DNA of 32,326 nucleotides from Clostridiales bacterium. GTDB taxonomy: Bacteria; Bacillota; Clostridia; Oscillospirales; Ruminococcaceae. Position numbers and translations under genes: made by a program. Every line of letters begins with the position of its first letter. The stretch's first letter is position 1. Shown one piece after another: positions 1 through 7,892 of this stretch. The DNA lies in NCBI GenBank assembly GCA_003150405.1, contig QAMM01000012.1, positions 1 through 32,326 of the forward strand, read 5' to 3'. The notes under the pieces were generated by a model. It made no database searches. It was not told the origin of the DNA and saw only the letters and a list, made by a program, of their open reading frames with translations.

Positions 1-594
1 CGGGATGTAGTCTTGGAAATGATTGTGAAGGAAGCGGTTGCGGGTTTGGCGGATTTTGTGCGCTGCTATGAGTCGGTATTCCTCTATATGCAGAAGCAGA
101 AATGCGGGGAATTCCAGAAAAAACGGCAGCAGGAATTGAAGCTTTCCGTGGAAAGCAGTGAAAAGAGAATTACCGCTCTGGACAAGCTGTTCAGCCGGAT
201 TTACGAGGACAATGTGATTGGAAAGCTGTCGGATGAGCGCTATGCAAGAATGGCTGCGGAGTATGAAGCCGAGCAGAAGGATCTGCTGGAAAAGGTCAGG
301 GAGGAAGAAAAGCAGTTATCTGAGATGGAACAGAAATCGGTGGATATGCGCCTGCTTTTACAGGGGCTGCGGGAGTTTACCGACATGAAAGAGCTGACGC
401 CTACGATTGTCAACAAGCTGATCCGGCGCATTGAAGTACACAATCCGGAAAAGAAGCACGCCCGAAAATCGGTGAAGGTTGACATTTATTTCACGGCGGT
501 AGGACTGGTGAGCCTTCCTGACGAGCAGGAGATCCGGAGAATGATGGAACAGATACGAAGCGCATCACTGCTTCCAAAACAGCTGACCGCATAA
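1..594 (+). CDS. large serine recombinase, C-terminal fragment (cut by window edge)
   Basis: The frame is open from the first base, so the gene begins outside the window and only about 197 C-terminal residues are seen. They are rich in Lys and Glu and contain a long coiled-coil stretch (about residues 35-110) followed by a region ending in a conserved IRRIEVHNPEKK-like segment with a short beta-rich tail. This arrangement is typical of the zinc-ribbon/coiled-coil/DUF4368 tail of large serine recombinases of the TndX/TnpX type found on clostridial conjugative and mobilisable elements. The catalytic serine domain is not visible. Such genes normally sit at one end of the element they move, so an element probably extends to the left and ends close to here. 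The alternative is a decayed recombinase remnant. The family call is fairly confident; the element border is inferred. Confidence 0.75.
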   Translation, partial: RDVVLEMIVKEAVAGLADFVRCYESVFLYMQKQKCGEFQKKRQQELKLSVESSEKRITALDKLFSRIYEDNVIGKLSDERYARMAAEYEAEQKDLLEKVREEEKQLSEMEQKSVDMRLLLQGLREFTDMKELTPTIVNKLIRRIEVHNPEKKHARKSVKVDIYFTAVGLVSLPDEQEIRRMMEQIRSASLLPKQLTA

Positions 595-604
595 AAAAGA
601 AAAC

Positions 605-634
605 GGTGTAACCCGCCGCACATCGGGTTACACC
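605..634 (+). terminator. hairpin after the recombinase gene
   Basis: An 11-bp perfect inverted repeat (GGTGTAACCCG / CGGGTTACACC) with an 8-nt loop starts 10 bases after the recombinase stop codon. It is followed by a T/C-rich tract ending in a run of T at about 645-650. It is probably an intrinsic terminator, though the U-run is not immediate. Confidence 0.55.
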
Positions 635-692
635 ATCTTCTCTACTTTTTACAGCCTTATCAGCACCGGGCATTCCGACCGATTTGTTTTTC

Positions 693-1487
693 TTATCCCA
701 GCGCCACATCAAGAATCATCATCAATAAAAAACCGCCCATAACGCCTAAAGTTCCCAAATTGGAATGAGCGCCGAGATGCGCTTCCGGAATCAATTCTTC
801 TGCCACAACATACAACATTGCACCAGCCGCAAAGGAAAGCAGCCAAGGCATTAAGGGCTGAATACTTCCGGCTATTAAAACAACAAGAATACCAAAAATC
901 GGCTCGACAATGCCGGACAAGCTGCCGTAAAGAAACGCTTTATAAGCAGGCAACCCTTCTTGTCGTAATGGCAGTGATATGGCCGCGCCTTCTGGAAAAT
1001 TCTGAATGCCAATTCCAATTGCAAGCGCCATTGCCGTAGTATATAAGACCGGATCATTTCCATGCTGTGCCGCCAACGCAAATGAAAGGCCAACGGCCAT
1101 CCCTTCCGGGATATTGTGCAGTGTAACCGCCGAAATCAACAAAGTGGTACGTTTCCAAGATGATGAAAGCCCCTCGCGCTGCTTTAAATCAGGATGCAGA
1201 TGCGGCAGAAGCGCATCCATCAACATAAGGAAGCCTACTCCCAAAATAAAACCGCCGGCAGCCGGCAGCCATCCAGGCGTGCCAACGCTTTCCGCTTCTT
1301 CAATGGCCGGGAGCAGCAGGCTCCAAACCGACGCAGCAATCATAACGCCGGCCGCAAATCCCAAAAAGATCCGTTGAATTCCAACACCAACGCTCTTGCG
1401 AAAGAAAAATACAACCGCAGCTCCTAAACTTGTCATCACAAAGGTAAAGCCTGTACCAGCGCCGGCCCAAAGCAACGCTTCTGTCAT
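693..1487 (-). CDS. ZIP family divalent metal transporter (ZupT/GufA-like)
   Basis: A polytopic membrane protein of 264 residues that likely imports zinc or other divalent metals. Two ZIP signature helices are visible: HNIPEG (about residues 124-129) and QNFPEG (about 162-167), which supply the metal-binding His, Asn and Glu side chains. A His-rich cytoplasmic loop (PHLHPD, about 95-100) lies between transmembrane segments 3 and 4, as usual for the family. The start at 1487 was chosen because an AAGGGA ribosome binding site precedes it; an in-frame start 10 codons upstream lacks one. It lies 26 bases after the TetR gene on the same strand and probably shares its promoter, which suggests TetR control of metal uptake. 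The C-terminus looks intact, so the element at the left edge did not truncate it. Confidence 0.88.
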   Translation of the reverse strand: MTEALLWAGAGTGFTFVMTSLGAAVVFFFRKSVGVGIQRIFLGFAAGVMIAASVWSLLLPAIEEAESVGTPGWLPAAGGFILGVGFLMLMDALLPHLHPDLKQREGLSSSWKRTTLLISAVTLHNIPEGMAVGLSFALAAQHGNDPVLYTTAMALAIGIGIQNFPEGAAISLPLRQEGLPAYKAFLYGSLSGIVEPIFGILVVLIAGSIQPLMPWLLSFAAGAMLYVVAEELIPEAHLGAHSNLGTLGVMGGFLLMMILDVALG

Positions 1488-1513
1488 AAAATTTTCCCTT
1501 CTTTCTCTCTTAA

Positions 1514-2095
1514 TCAAAAAAATTGTTTACAAGCTCCGCGTACCAAACAATCCAACGCCTGAGAATATTGCGCGCCAATCTCTTTGCGGTGTGCCAGTGT
1601 AAGCATCAGAGTACGAATCACTGCGACAACCAGTTCTCGTTCGCTGTTTGGCCGGAGATCAAAACGCCGCATTAAATTCAAAATATGCGTTTCGTCGCTA
1701 TGATAATACGTGTCCAATACTTCTTTGGGAATCTTCCGCAAAAGAAGCGGTATCTCATTCTCCCAGAAATCCATCATTGAGGCTGTTTCAATACAGTAAA
1801 ATGCAGCCAGCAATGCATCCGCCATACGCTGTGCCGGAGGTTTAGCTGTTTCACATTCTAGAACCTGTTCTGCACGCCCGTAAATTTCACTGTGAAACTC
1901 TTCCAGAACCTCAAAAAAAAGCAATTCTTTCGTGTCATAGAATTTGTAAAACGCTCCTTTGGATATTCCAGCCGCAGCTGCAAGCTGCTCCACCGTTGTC
2001 CGGCGCATCCCAATGGATGACGCAAATTCCCTAGCCACCCGCCGTAATTCCCGCCGGATAAACCGTTTTTCCTGTTGTGTAAATGCAGTCGCCAT
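1514..2095 (-). CDS. TetR family transcriptional regulator
   Basis: A 193-residue regulator. The N-terminal helix-turn-helix occupies about residues 31-60 with the typical TetR pattern (TTVEQLAAAAGISKGAFYKF, then the KELL helix). The C-terminal ligand domain is all-helical and not assignable to a known effector. It is the first gene of a two-gene unit with the ZIP transporter, so its natural effector may be a metal or a compound linked to that transporter, but many TetR proteins regulate unrelated genes. A strong sigma-A type promoter and an inverted repeat over the predicted transcription start lie immediately upstream and suggest autoregulation. Confidence 0.88.
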   Translation of the reverse strand: MATAFTQQEKRFIRRELRRVAREFASSIGMRRTTVEQLAAAAGISKGAFYKFYDTKELLFFEVLEEFHSEIYGRAEQVLECETAKPPAQRMADALLAAFYCIETASMMDFWENEIPLLLRKIPKEVLDTYYHSDETHILNLMRRFDLRPNSERELVVAVIRTLMLTLAHRKEIGAQYSQALDCLVRGACKQFF

Positions 2096-2108
2096 TTTAT
2101 ATACCTTA

Positions 2109-2131
2109 TGACTAAATTATTTTTACAGTCA
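2109..2131 (-). promoter_or_regulatory. candidate TetR operator upstream of the tetR-ZIP unit
   Basis: An inverted repeat TGACT-N13-AGTCA lies directly downstream of the -10 hexamer and covers the predicted transcription start. Its position fits autorepression by the adjacent TetR protein. The 13-nt spacer is longer than in many TetR operators, so the precise site is uncertain. Confidence 0.45.
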
Positions 2132-2132
2132 C

Positions 2133-2161
2133 ATTATAACAATTTTTGTATTCTATTTCAA
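2133..2161 (-). promoter_or_regulatory. sigma-A promoter of tetR-ZIP
   Basis: Reading the minus strand, TTGAAA (2161-2156) and TATAAT (2138-2133) are separated by exactly 17 bases. The start codon of tetR follows 38 bases after the -10 hexamer. Confidence 0.75.
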
Positions 2162-2187
2162 CCGATAAAAATTGGTATTGCCCACAA

Positions 2188-2216
2188 AAAAGCAGACCGC
2201 TATGCGGCCTGCTTTT
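2188..2216 (-). terminator. intrinsic terminator of the SGNH hydrolase gene
   Basis: Minus-strand RNA forms AAAAGCAG-G-CCGC / GCGG-U-CUGCUUUU with a 3-nt loop, followed by more U. The central pair is a G-U wobble on the minus-strand RNA but an A-C mismatch on the plus strand, which supports function for the minus-strand gene that ends 4 bases away. Confidence 0.85.
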
Positions 2217-2220
2217 AACG

Positions 2221-3018
2221 CTAAATATACAGCGCGTGCGTCACAATATATGAAAATAACACTTCATAGGCTTTTTGATTCAAATGGAGTCCGTCGCCGG
2301 AATCATATTTTGCATCCAACATATTTTTGGAATTTTTAAGCGCCTGCGCAGAATCCAAATAATAGCAGCCTGTTTCTTTCGCCAGCAATAACAGTTTGCC
2401 ATTATACGCATCAATTTTGGTATTGCGCATTCGAGTATCACTTTGCTCTTTTTGGTAAGAGACCGGCAAAATGGATTGAATGATAATCTGACTGTCTGGT
2501 GTGCTCTTCTGAATTAGCTCAATTAAATTGCGGTATTCTTCTACAAACTCCTCTTCTGCCATAAATGCAACCCCGTTTATGCCAAGCGAAACCATCACGA
2601 TTGGAGGACGCTTCAGCATGAGTCCCTCTTCCAGAGTCATTGTCTTGTTAACGCCTTTTACCGTAATGAATTTAGAAGTTTGAATATCCTTGTGGTTGAT
2701 ACCATCTACGGCAAAAACCTGCTCTTTATCAACAAAACCAAAATTAGCCATACCATTTGTGCGGGAATCGCCGACAAATATAATGTCATTTAAGTAATCA
2801 TCTCCTGCCCGCGCTGTTTCTTTAAGCACAGTATCTGTCGGCAAATCCTGGGAAATTTGAGAATTTGACTGATACGGGATACTCTTGTCACCGCCGAGTT
2901 TTGCAAGAAGAAAATCCTTTGCCAGAAAACCGACAACGCCAAACAGAAGGATGGTAACTAAGAACGGAACCATAAAATAGAAAAACGAGTGATTTTTTTT
3001 CTTTTGATTAGAAGGCAC
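2221..3018 (-). CDS. membrane-anchored SGNH/GDSL hydrolase
   Basis: A 265-residue protein with a short basic N-terminus, one transmembrane segment (about residues 11-33) and an extracytoplasmic SGNH esterase fold. Block I FVGDSRTNGM carries the presumed nucleophile Ser85; block III is SLGINGV with Asn in the oxyanion region; block V GDGLHLN supplies Asp242 and His245. The substrate is unknown; related anchored SGNH proteins act on acyl groups of cell-wall polymers or exopolysaccharide. The start is GTG at 3018 with AAAGG upstream. It has its own promoter (3054-3082) and terminator, so it appears monocistronic. Confident for fold, not for substrate. Confidence 0.85.
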   Translation of the reverse strand: MPSNQKKKNHSFFYFMVPFLVTILLFGVVGFLAKDFLLAKLGGDKSIPYQSNSQISQDLPTDTVLKETARAGDDYLNDIIFVGDSRTNGMANFGFVDKEQVFAVDGINHKDIQTSKFITVKGVNKTMTLEEGLMLKRPPIVMVSLGINGVAFMAEEEFVEEYRNLIELIQKSTPDSQIIIQSILPVSYQKEQSDTRMRNTKIDAYNGKLLLLAKETGCYYLDSAQALKNSKNMLDAKYDSGDGLHLNQKAYEVLFSYIVTHALYI

Positions 3019-3053
3019 TGAATCACGACCTTTATTTCAAATTAACCTTAGTT

Positions 3054-3082
3054 AGTATAACACAAAACGACCGTCTCAACAA
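3054..3082 (-). promoter_or_regulatory. promoter of the SGNH hydrolase gene
   Basis: On the minus strand TTGTTG and TATACT are 17 bases apart, with a TGT directly before the -10 hexamer (extended -10). The -35 match is weak, the -10 match is good. Confidence 0.55.
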
Positions 3083-3196
3083 CCAAACGACTTTATTCTT
3101 AAGAAAACCTTAAAGCAGCAATTAGCCTGGATCCCACTGCCTGCATTATTCTAAAAAACACAGGGGAATGAACTGATTTTGCAACATGGGATTTCA

Positions 3197-3877
3197 TTAT
3201 TTTACAACACCAATCTCCGCCAGAGAAACGTATTTATCCCGCGCGATGATAATATGATCGGTCAGCCGAATACCAAGCAATTTTAGTGCATAGCCGATTG
3301 CATCGGTCGTCATAATATCTTCCTCTGATGCAACCGCCAGCCCATGCGGGTGATTGTGTGAAACAATTACACTGGTTGCATTGTATCGCATGGCAAGCTC
3401 TGCAATTCTGCGAATGTTGACCGCAGCGGCCGAAACCGTACCGTGATTGACAATTTCACAGCATTTGACCTCGCAGACCGAATCCAGACAGATAACAAAT
3501 ACGACCTCCTCAGTACGGCCGATAAACTTGGGCAGCAAATAACGAAATGCCTTTTCCGCTGTATCCAAAATAGCTCCTGGCTTGCTGCGGTCTTCTTCAT
3601 AGACACGGAAGAGCGCAGGAATAAGCTTAATCAAGGTAGAGGTATGGGATTTGACACCCGGTATCCGCTCCAGATCCTCAAAGGAGGCATCAAACACATT
3701 TGAAAGCGAACCGAACTCATCCATTAACAGATGCGCCAGCTCGTTGGTATCTTTCTGCACCGTTGAGTAGAACAACAATAATTCTAAAATATTATGGGGG
3801 TCAAAGTTATCCAGCCCCTCTTTGCGAAAGCGTTCTTTCAATCGGTTACGATGTCCATTGTGCGAATGTTCAGCCAT
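3197..3877 (-). CDS. radC: RadC-family JAB/MPN domain protein
   Basis: A 226-residue protein. It starts with a helical region and a helix-hairpin-helix (ERIPGVKS, about residues 70-77) followed by the JAB metalloprotease-like domain. The JAMM zinc motif is complete: His174, His176, Ser184 and Asp187 in SHNHPHGLAVASEED. The biochemical role of RadC remains unresolved; the classical link to DNA repair is disputed, and homologues are frequent on mobile elements. Here the gene sits among housekeeping genes. The start at 3877 matches the usual family N-terminus and has GGGTGG just upstream; the frame stays open for 78 further codons but that extension has no family resemblance and overlaps the divergent promoter region. 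Confidence 0.88.
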   Translation of the reverse strand: MAEHSHNGHRNRLKERFRKEGLDNFDPHNILELLLFYSTVQKDTNELAHLLMDEFGSLSNVFDASFEDLERIPGVKSHTSTLIKLIPALFRVYEEDRSKPGAILDTAEKAFRYLLPKFIGRTEEVVFVICLDSVCEVKCCEIVNHGTVSAAAVNIRRIAELAMRYNATSVIVSHNHPHGLAVASEEDIMTTDAIGYALKLLGIRLTDHIIIARDKYVSLAEIGVVK

Positions 3878-3987
3878 AATCCACCCAAAACCATTCTTTA
3901 AATTATCGAAACAGAACGAAATCCGTCTTATATTATAATATAAATGGAAATGAATGAAAAGAGCTATTTCCCTTTGAGTTGCATGTA

Positions 3988-3996
3988 TGCTATAAT
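3988..3996 (+). promoter_or_regulatory. extended -10 promoter of the pseudouridine synthase gene
   Basis: TGC followed by a perfect TATAAT. The -35 region at 17-bp spacing is poor, as is usual for extended -10 promoters. The start codon at 4073 is about 70 bases downstream of the predicted transcription start. Confidence 0.5.
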
Positions 3997-4072
3997 ATGG
4001 GACAAACAGATGATCTGCATTTTGGCAGGCATCTATTTCGAAGCACGCTTTACGAACAGCATTGGGGGAAGC

Positions 4073-5044
4073 ATGAGAGAATTTACAATTCAGGAAAACG
4101 ACGCCGGGCAAAGGCTAGACAAATTTTTAACCAAGGCGGTCAAACGCTTGCCGCAAAGCATGCTGTATAAGGGAATCCGGCTTAAACGCATCAAGGTGAA
4201 CGGAAAACGCTGCCAGCCGAATCAGATGCTTCAGCAGGGGGATCGCATTGCCCTGTATATCAACGATGAATTTTTTGAATACAAGCCCTCGCTTCCCTTT
4301 TTGGACGCTCCTTCCAGCATTGCCGTTGTTCATGAGGATGCGAATATTTTGCTGGTAGACAAGCCCTGCGGCCTGGTGGTACACGAGGATAACGACAATA
4401 CCGTCGACACCTTAATTCATCGTGTTCAGCATTACCTGTACGAGAAAAAGGAATACAATCCTGCAAAAGAGGCTTCATTTTCACCAGCGTTGTGCAACCG
4501 GATTGACCGCAACACCTGCGGTATTGTCATTGTTGCTAAAACTGCGGAGGCTCTGCGTGTGATGAATGAAAAAATTAAACATCGGGAGCTCACCAAACGT
4601 TATCTGTGTGTTGTACATGGAAAAATGCCCAAAACCCACGATTTATTGACCGGCTACCTGTTCAAAAACAGTGCTGACAATTTGGTTACCGTTGCCGACA
4701 AACCATTTGCAGGTGCAAAAAAAATTCAGACGGAGTACCACGTCGTTGACGTCCGCGGCGATTACTCCCTGTTGGACGTCAACCTGCTGACCGGGCGCAC
4801 CCACCAGATCCGCGCCCATCTCGCCCACATTGGCCATCCCATTCTGGGCGACGGAAAATATGGAATTAACCGCGCAGATAAAAAGTTGGGCTATAAATAT
4901 CAGGCATTATGCTCCTATCGGCTGTCTTTCGATTTCCAAACCGACGCCGGGGCTCTGAACGCATTGAAAGGCCGTAGTTTTGAATTAAAACAGATTTGGT
5001 TTCGGGACGATTTTTACGACGGACGGCTGTCTTCTGGAATTTGA
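4073..5044 (+). CDS. RluA family 23S/tRNA-type pseudouridine synthase
   Basis: A 323-residue enzyme converting uridine to pseudouridine in structured RNA. An S4 RNA-binding domain fills about residues 12-65 (QRLDKFLTKAVKRLPQ, VNGKR). The catalytic domain follows, with the motif RIDRNTCG (about 143-150); Asp145 is the catalytic aspartate. Relative to the usual HRLDxxTSG the flanking residues differ (Asn for His, Cys for Ser). The LLTGRTHQIRAHLAHIGHPILGD region is the conserved C-terminal motif. The exact RNA target cannot be told. The start at 4073 has GGGGGA before it and begins at the S4 domain; an in-frame upstream start at 3944 would add 43 residues that cross the promoter, so it was rejected. 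Confidence 0.9.
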   Translation: MREFTIQENDAGQRLDKFLTKAVKRLPQSMLYKGIRLKRIKVNGKRCQPNQMLQQGDRIALYINDEFFEYKPSLPFLDAPSSIAVVHEDANILLVDKPCGLVVHEDNDNTVDTLIHRVQHYLYEKKEYNPAKEASFSPALCNRIDRNTCGIVIVAKTAEALRVMNEKIKHRELTKRYLCVVHGKMPKTHDLLTGYLFKNSADNLVTVADKPFAGAKKIQTEYHVVDVRGDYSLLDVNLLTGRTHQIRAHLAHIGHPILGDGKYGINRADKKLGYKYQALCSYRLSFDFQTDAGALNALKGRSFELKQIWFRDDFYDGRLSSGI

Positions 5045-5069
5045 AAAACATCCTCTAATATGTTAAAAT
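5041..5069 (+). promoter_or_regulatory. promoter of apgM
   Basis: TTGAAA and TAAAAT with 17-bp spacing and a TGT extension before the -10. The -35 hexamer overlaps the stop codon of the preceding pseudouridine synthase gene, so apgM can be expressed on its own. Confidence 0.7.
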
Positions 5070-5105
5070 TAAATACAAATACATACCTATACGGGAGAGG
5101 ATTTC

Positions 5106-6314
5106 ATGAAGTACGTTGTTTTGCTGTGCGACGGCATGGCGGATTATCCTTGTGAAGCATTGAATGGTAAAACCCCCATGCAGGCAGCTTACAAGCCGAA
5201 TATGGACGCACTGGCTGCCAATGCAGAGGTTGGCCTTGTCAAAACTGTGGCAGACAGTCTATCGCCGGGAAGTGACGTCGCGAACCTTTCGGTTATGGGT
5301 TATGACCCGGAACTTTACTATGCCGGACGTTCGCCTCTGGAAGCGGCAAGCATTGGTATACCTCTGAAAACAACCGATGTTGCCATGCGCTGCAATTTGG
5401 TCACCCTTTCTAACGAACCGTCTTATGAAGAAAAAACAATGGTGGATTACTGCGGCGGCGATATTGGCACAGATGAAGCAGCAGTACTCATTCAATCGCT
5501 TGCAGAACACTTTAACAACAATGAATTTCGTCTTTACACCGGTTTCAGTTACCGGCACTGTCTTGTCTGGGATAATGGCTCGGACGATATTCTCCCCTTA
5601 ACTCCGCCTCATGATATTTCTGGGCGCGTCATTGGCGAATATTTACCGTCAAACCCCAATGCGGCGAAACTGCTCGCCATGATGAAAGAAAGCTACGTAA
5701 TCCTGAACAACCATCCAGTTAATCAAAGCCGGATTGAACGCGGGCTGCGCCCGGCTAATTCCATGTGGCTGTGGGGTAATGGGCGTTATAAGCCGCTCCC
5801 CTCTTTCCAGGAACAATTCGGTTTAAAAGGTGCTGTTATTTCGGCGGTTGATCTCATTAAAGGCATTGGTAAACTGAGCCAGATGGATGTTATCAATGTT
5901 CCTGGTGCAACAGGATATATTGACACCAATTTTGAAGGCAAGGCCGAAGCCGCGATTGAGGCGCTGAAAAATCACGATTTTCTCTACCTCCATGTAGAAG
6001 CACCGGATGAATGCGGCCACCGCAATGAACTTGCCAACAAGGTGAAATCTATTGAGCTGATTGATGAAAAAATCCTCGCTCCGGTATTGAAGGCGCTCAA
6101 GGAATATGGCGATTTTAAGGTGATGGTTCTCCCGGATCATCCGACGCCAATTTCTATCCGCACTCATGCGCGGGATGCGGTTCCGTATCTAATCTATCAG
6201 CATTCCAATGCCAACCGGCGAACGGTGTATTCGTTCGATGAAAAAGGCGCATCAGAAAGCGGTGTCTTCATTGAACACGGCTCGGATATTATGAAACGTT
6301 TTCTGAAAGATTAA
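5106..6314 (+). CDS. apgM: cofactor-independent phosphoglycerate mutase, archaeal ApgM type
   Basis: A 402-residue cytoplasmic member of the alkaline phosphatase superfamily, expected to interconvert 3- and 2-phosphoglycerate in glycolysis. Metal ligands begin with Asp9 in LLCDGMADYP. The phosphoryl-accepting serine is probably Ser56 in SLSPGSDVANLSVMGYDP. Further metal-binding segments are HVEAPDECGH and LPDHPTPISIRTHARDAVP near the C-terminus. The subfamily found in Clostridia has also been proposed to act as a homoserine kinase in genomes lacking ThrB, so both roles should be kept open. GGGAGAGG six to twelve bases before the ATG supports the start. The gene is monocistronic: own promoter, and a bidirectional terminator about 80 bases downstream. 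Confidence 0.88.
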   Translation: MKYVVLLCDGMADYPCEALNGKTPMQAAYKPNMDALAANAEVGLVKTVADSLSPGSDVANLSVMGYDPELYYAGRSPLEAASIGIPLKTTDVAMRCNLVTLSNEPSYEEKTMVDYCGGDIGTDEAAVLIQSLAEHFNNNEFRLYTGFSYRHCLVWDNGSDDILPLTPPHDISGRVIGEYLPSNPNAAKLLAMMKESYVILNNHPVNQSRIERGLRPANSMWLWGNGRYKPLPSFQEQFGLKGAVISAVDLIKGIGKLSQMDVINVPGATGYIDTNFEGKAEAAIEALKNHDFLYLHVEAPDECGHRNELANKVKSIELIDEKILAPVLKALKEYGDFKVMVLPDHPTPISIRTHARDAVPYLIYQHSNANRRTVYSFDEKGASESGVFIEHGSDIMKRFLKD

Positions 6315-6393
6315 AGGAATTTCTGGAATCTCCCATTTTAAACAAGGCGTAGTATTGGTAAAATTCGCAGACTTTTAAATGTCATGGAAAAAC

Positions 6394-6424
6394 AAAAGCT
6401 GGATGCGGTTTGCATCCAGCTTTT
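6394..6424. terminator. bidirectional intrinsic terminator between apgM and the TSCPD operon
   Basis: A 13-bp perfect stem AAAAGCTGGATGC / GCATCCAGCTTTT with a 5-nt loop has T-runs on both strands. It can end apgM transcription rightward and the malic enzyme operon leftward. Confidence 0.9.
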
Positions 6425-6472
6425 TATAACAATAAATCGAACAGCTACAAAAGCTATAGGAAAATCGGGACT

Positions 6473-6721
6473 TTACAGCTCGGCCGAACGCAGCGCCTCG
6501 GCAAATTGCGCCGGACAGGAGGTATCCTTCATTCCGCATTTAATATTGGAGAGTTTTTCAATTAACTCGTCTGCTGACTTTCCAACCGCAAGAGCAGAAA
6601 TCCCCTGTAAATTTCCATTGCACCCACCTAAAAAGTTTACCGAGGTGACGATATTGTTTTCGTCAACCTCTATTGTAATTTTGCGCGAGCAAACGCCATG
6701 TGGTATGTATTCAATGGTCAC
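6473..6721 (-). CDS. small TSCPD domain protein
   Basis: An 82-residue protein with the name-giving TSCPA/TSCPD motif near the C-terminus (about residues 67-71), an earlier Cys in HGVCSRK (about 11) and GGCNGN plus IKCG between them; four cysteines could bind a metal. The same fold occurs as a C-terminal zinc domain in class II ribonucleotide reductases, but stand-alone TSCPD proteins have no established function. It starts with GTG four bases after the malic enzyme stop, with AAAGGGGA as binding site inside the end of that gene, so the two are co-transcribed and probably translationally coupled. Confidence 0.8.
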   Translation of the reverse strand: MTIEYIPHGVCSRKITIEVDENNIVTSVNFLGGCNGNLQGISALAVGKSADELIEKLSNIKCGMKDTSCPAQFAEALRSAEL

Positions 6722-6725
6722 GTTC

Positions 6726-7892
6726 TTATTCCCCTTTCGTTTTCATTCCAATATCATAGACCGCTTTTGCTACGCTCGGTGCAACCTGTTTGTTGAAAGC
6801 ATCCGGTAAAATGTAATCCGGACGAAGCTCTGTCTCTGGAATGATAGAAGCAATCCCATACGCCGCCGCCAGCTTCATTTCGTCGGTAATATCCTTCACC
6901 CGCGCCTGAAGCGCACCCTTAAAGATACCCGGGAAGGCAAGTACGTTATTAATTTGGTTCGGATAATCGCTGCGGCCGGTGCCAACAATAAAGGCGCCCC
7001 CCTTGATGGCATCCTCCGGCATAATTTCTGGTGTCGGGTTAGCCATTGCAAAGATAATTGGTTTCTCTGCCATTGTCGAAACCATTTCCGAGGTGACCAG
7101 ATTTGGACGAGAAACGCCCAAAAAGGCATCTGCACCGTTGAGAGCATCCGCAAGGGTGCCTCTTTTGCCAATTCGATTGGTCACCTTTGCTAATTCCCGC
7201 TGGGCTTCATTGAGTCCCGGCGCGCCTTCATAAATAATGCCATTAATATCACAAAGGATTAAATCCTTCAATCCGGCCATCAACATCAATTTTGCAACTG
7301 CAATGCCAGCGGCTCCCGCGCCATTGATGACCAGAGTCATCTCAGAAAGCAGTTTACCTGCAAGTTTTGCAGCATTAATCAAAGCAGCAAGCGCAACAAT
7401 CGCAGTGCCGTGCTGGTCGTCATGAAAAACCGGAATATCCAGTTTTTCCTTTAGACGCGCCTCAATTTCAAAACAGCGCGGAGCCGCGATATCTTCCAGA
7501 TTAATACCACCGAAAGAGGGGGCAATCAGGCTGATGGTCTGCACAATTTCGTCTACATCTTTGGAAGCAACACAAAGCGGAAAAGCGTCTACATCGGCAA
7601 ACGCCTTAAAGAGCGCACACTTACCCTCCATTACAGGCATTGCGGCAGAGGGACCAATATCCCCAAGGCCGAGAACCGCAGTACCATCGGTAATAACGGC
7701 AACCAGATTTCCTTTACGGGTAAGCTCGTAAACCCTCTCCGGATCCTTTTCAATTTCCAGACAAGGCTGTGCAACCCCCGGAGTATATGCGACCGAAAGC
7801 TCCGCTTTATTGGTAATCGGCGCACGGGAAACAACCTCAATTTTTCCATGCCATTCTTCATGGGCCCGGACGGCCTTTTCTTTGATGTCCAT
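6726..7892 (-). CDS. NAD(P)-dependent malic enzyme
   Basis: A 388-residue short bacterial malic enzyme that oxidatively decarboxylates malate to pyruvate with reduction of NAD(P). The catalytic Tyr36 lies in SVAYTPGVAQPC; the GNLVAVITDGTAVLGLGDIG and FGGINLEDI segments with the acidic metal ligands are intact. The nucleotide-binding fold starts at VINGAGAAGIA. The usual C-terminal phosphotransacetylase-like extension of some malic enzymes is absent, as in Gram-positive short forms. The coenzyme preference cannot be judged from sequence. The ATG follows the PHP gene stop directly and its AAGGAG binding site lies in the end of that gene, so translation is coupled. It supplies reducing equivalents that NfnAB and Rnf, elsewhere in this window, could redistribute. 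Confidence 0.92.
   Translation of the reverse strand: MDIKEKAVRAHEEWHGKIEVVSRAPITNKAELSVAYTPGVAQPCLEIEKDPERVYELTRKGNLVAVITDGTAVLGLGDIGPSAAMPVMEGKCALFKAFADVDAFPLCVASKDVDEIVQTISLIAPSFGGINLEDIAAPRCFEIEARLKEKLDIPVFHDDQHGTAIVALAALINAAKLAGKLLSEMTLVINGAGAAGIAVAKLMLMAGLKDLILCDINGIIYEGAPGLNEAQRELAKVTNRIGKRGTLADALNGADAFLGVSRPNLVTSEMVSTMAEKPIIFAMANPTPEIMPEDAIKGGAFIVGTGRSDYPNQINNVLAFPGIFKGALQARVKDITDEMKLAAAYGIASIIPETELRPDYILPDAFNKQVAPSVAKAVYDIGMKTKGE

Noticed and set aside
3197..3877. RadC as evidence for a mobile or defence island
   Set aside because: RadC homologues are common on mobile elements, but here the gene is flanked by ordinary chromosomal genes with matching composition and there are no defence or transfer genes nearby.
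3944..4072. Longer N-terminus for the RluA-type synthase
   Set aside because: The extension would include the TATAAT promoter region and has no relation to the S4 domain that begins the family; a G-rich binding site precedes the ATG at 4073.
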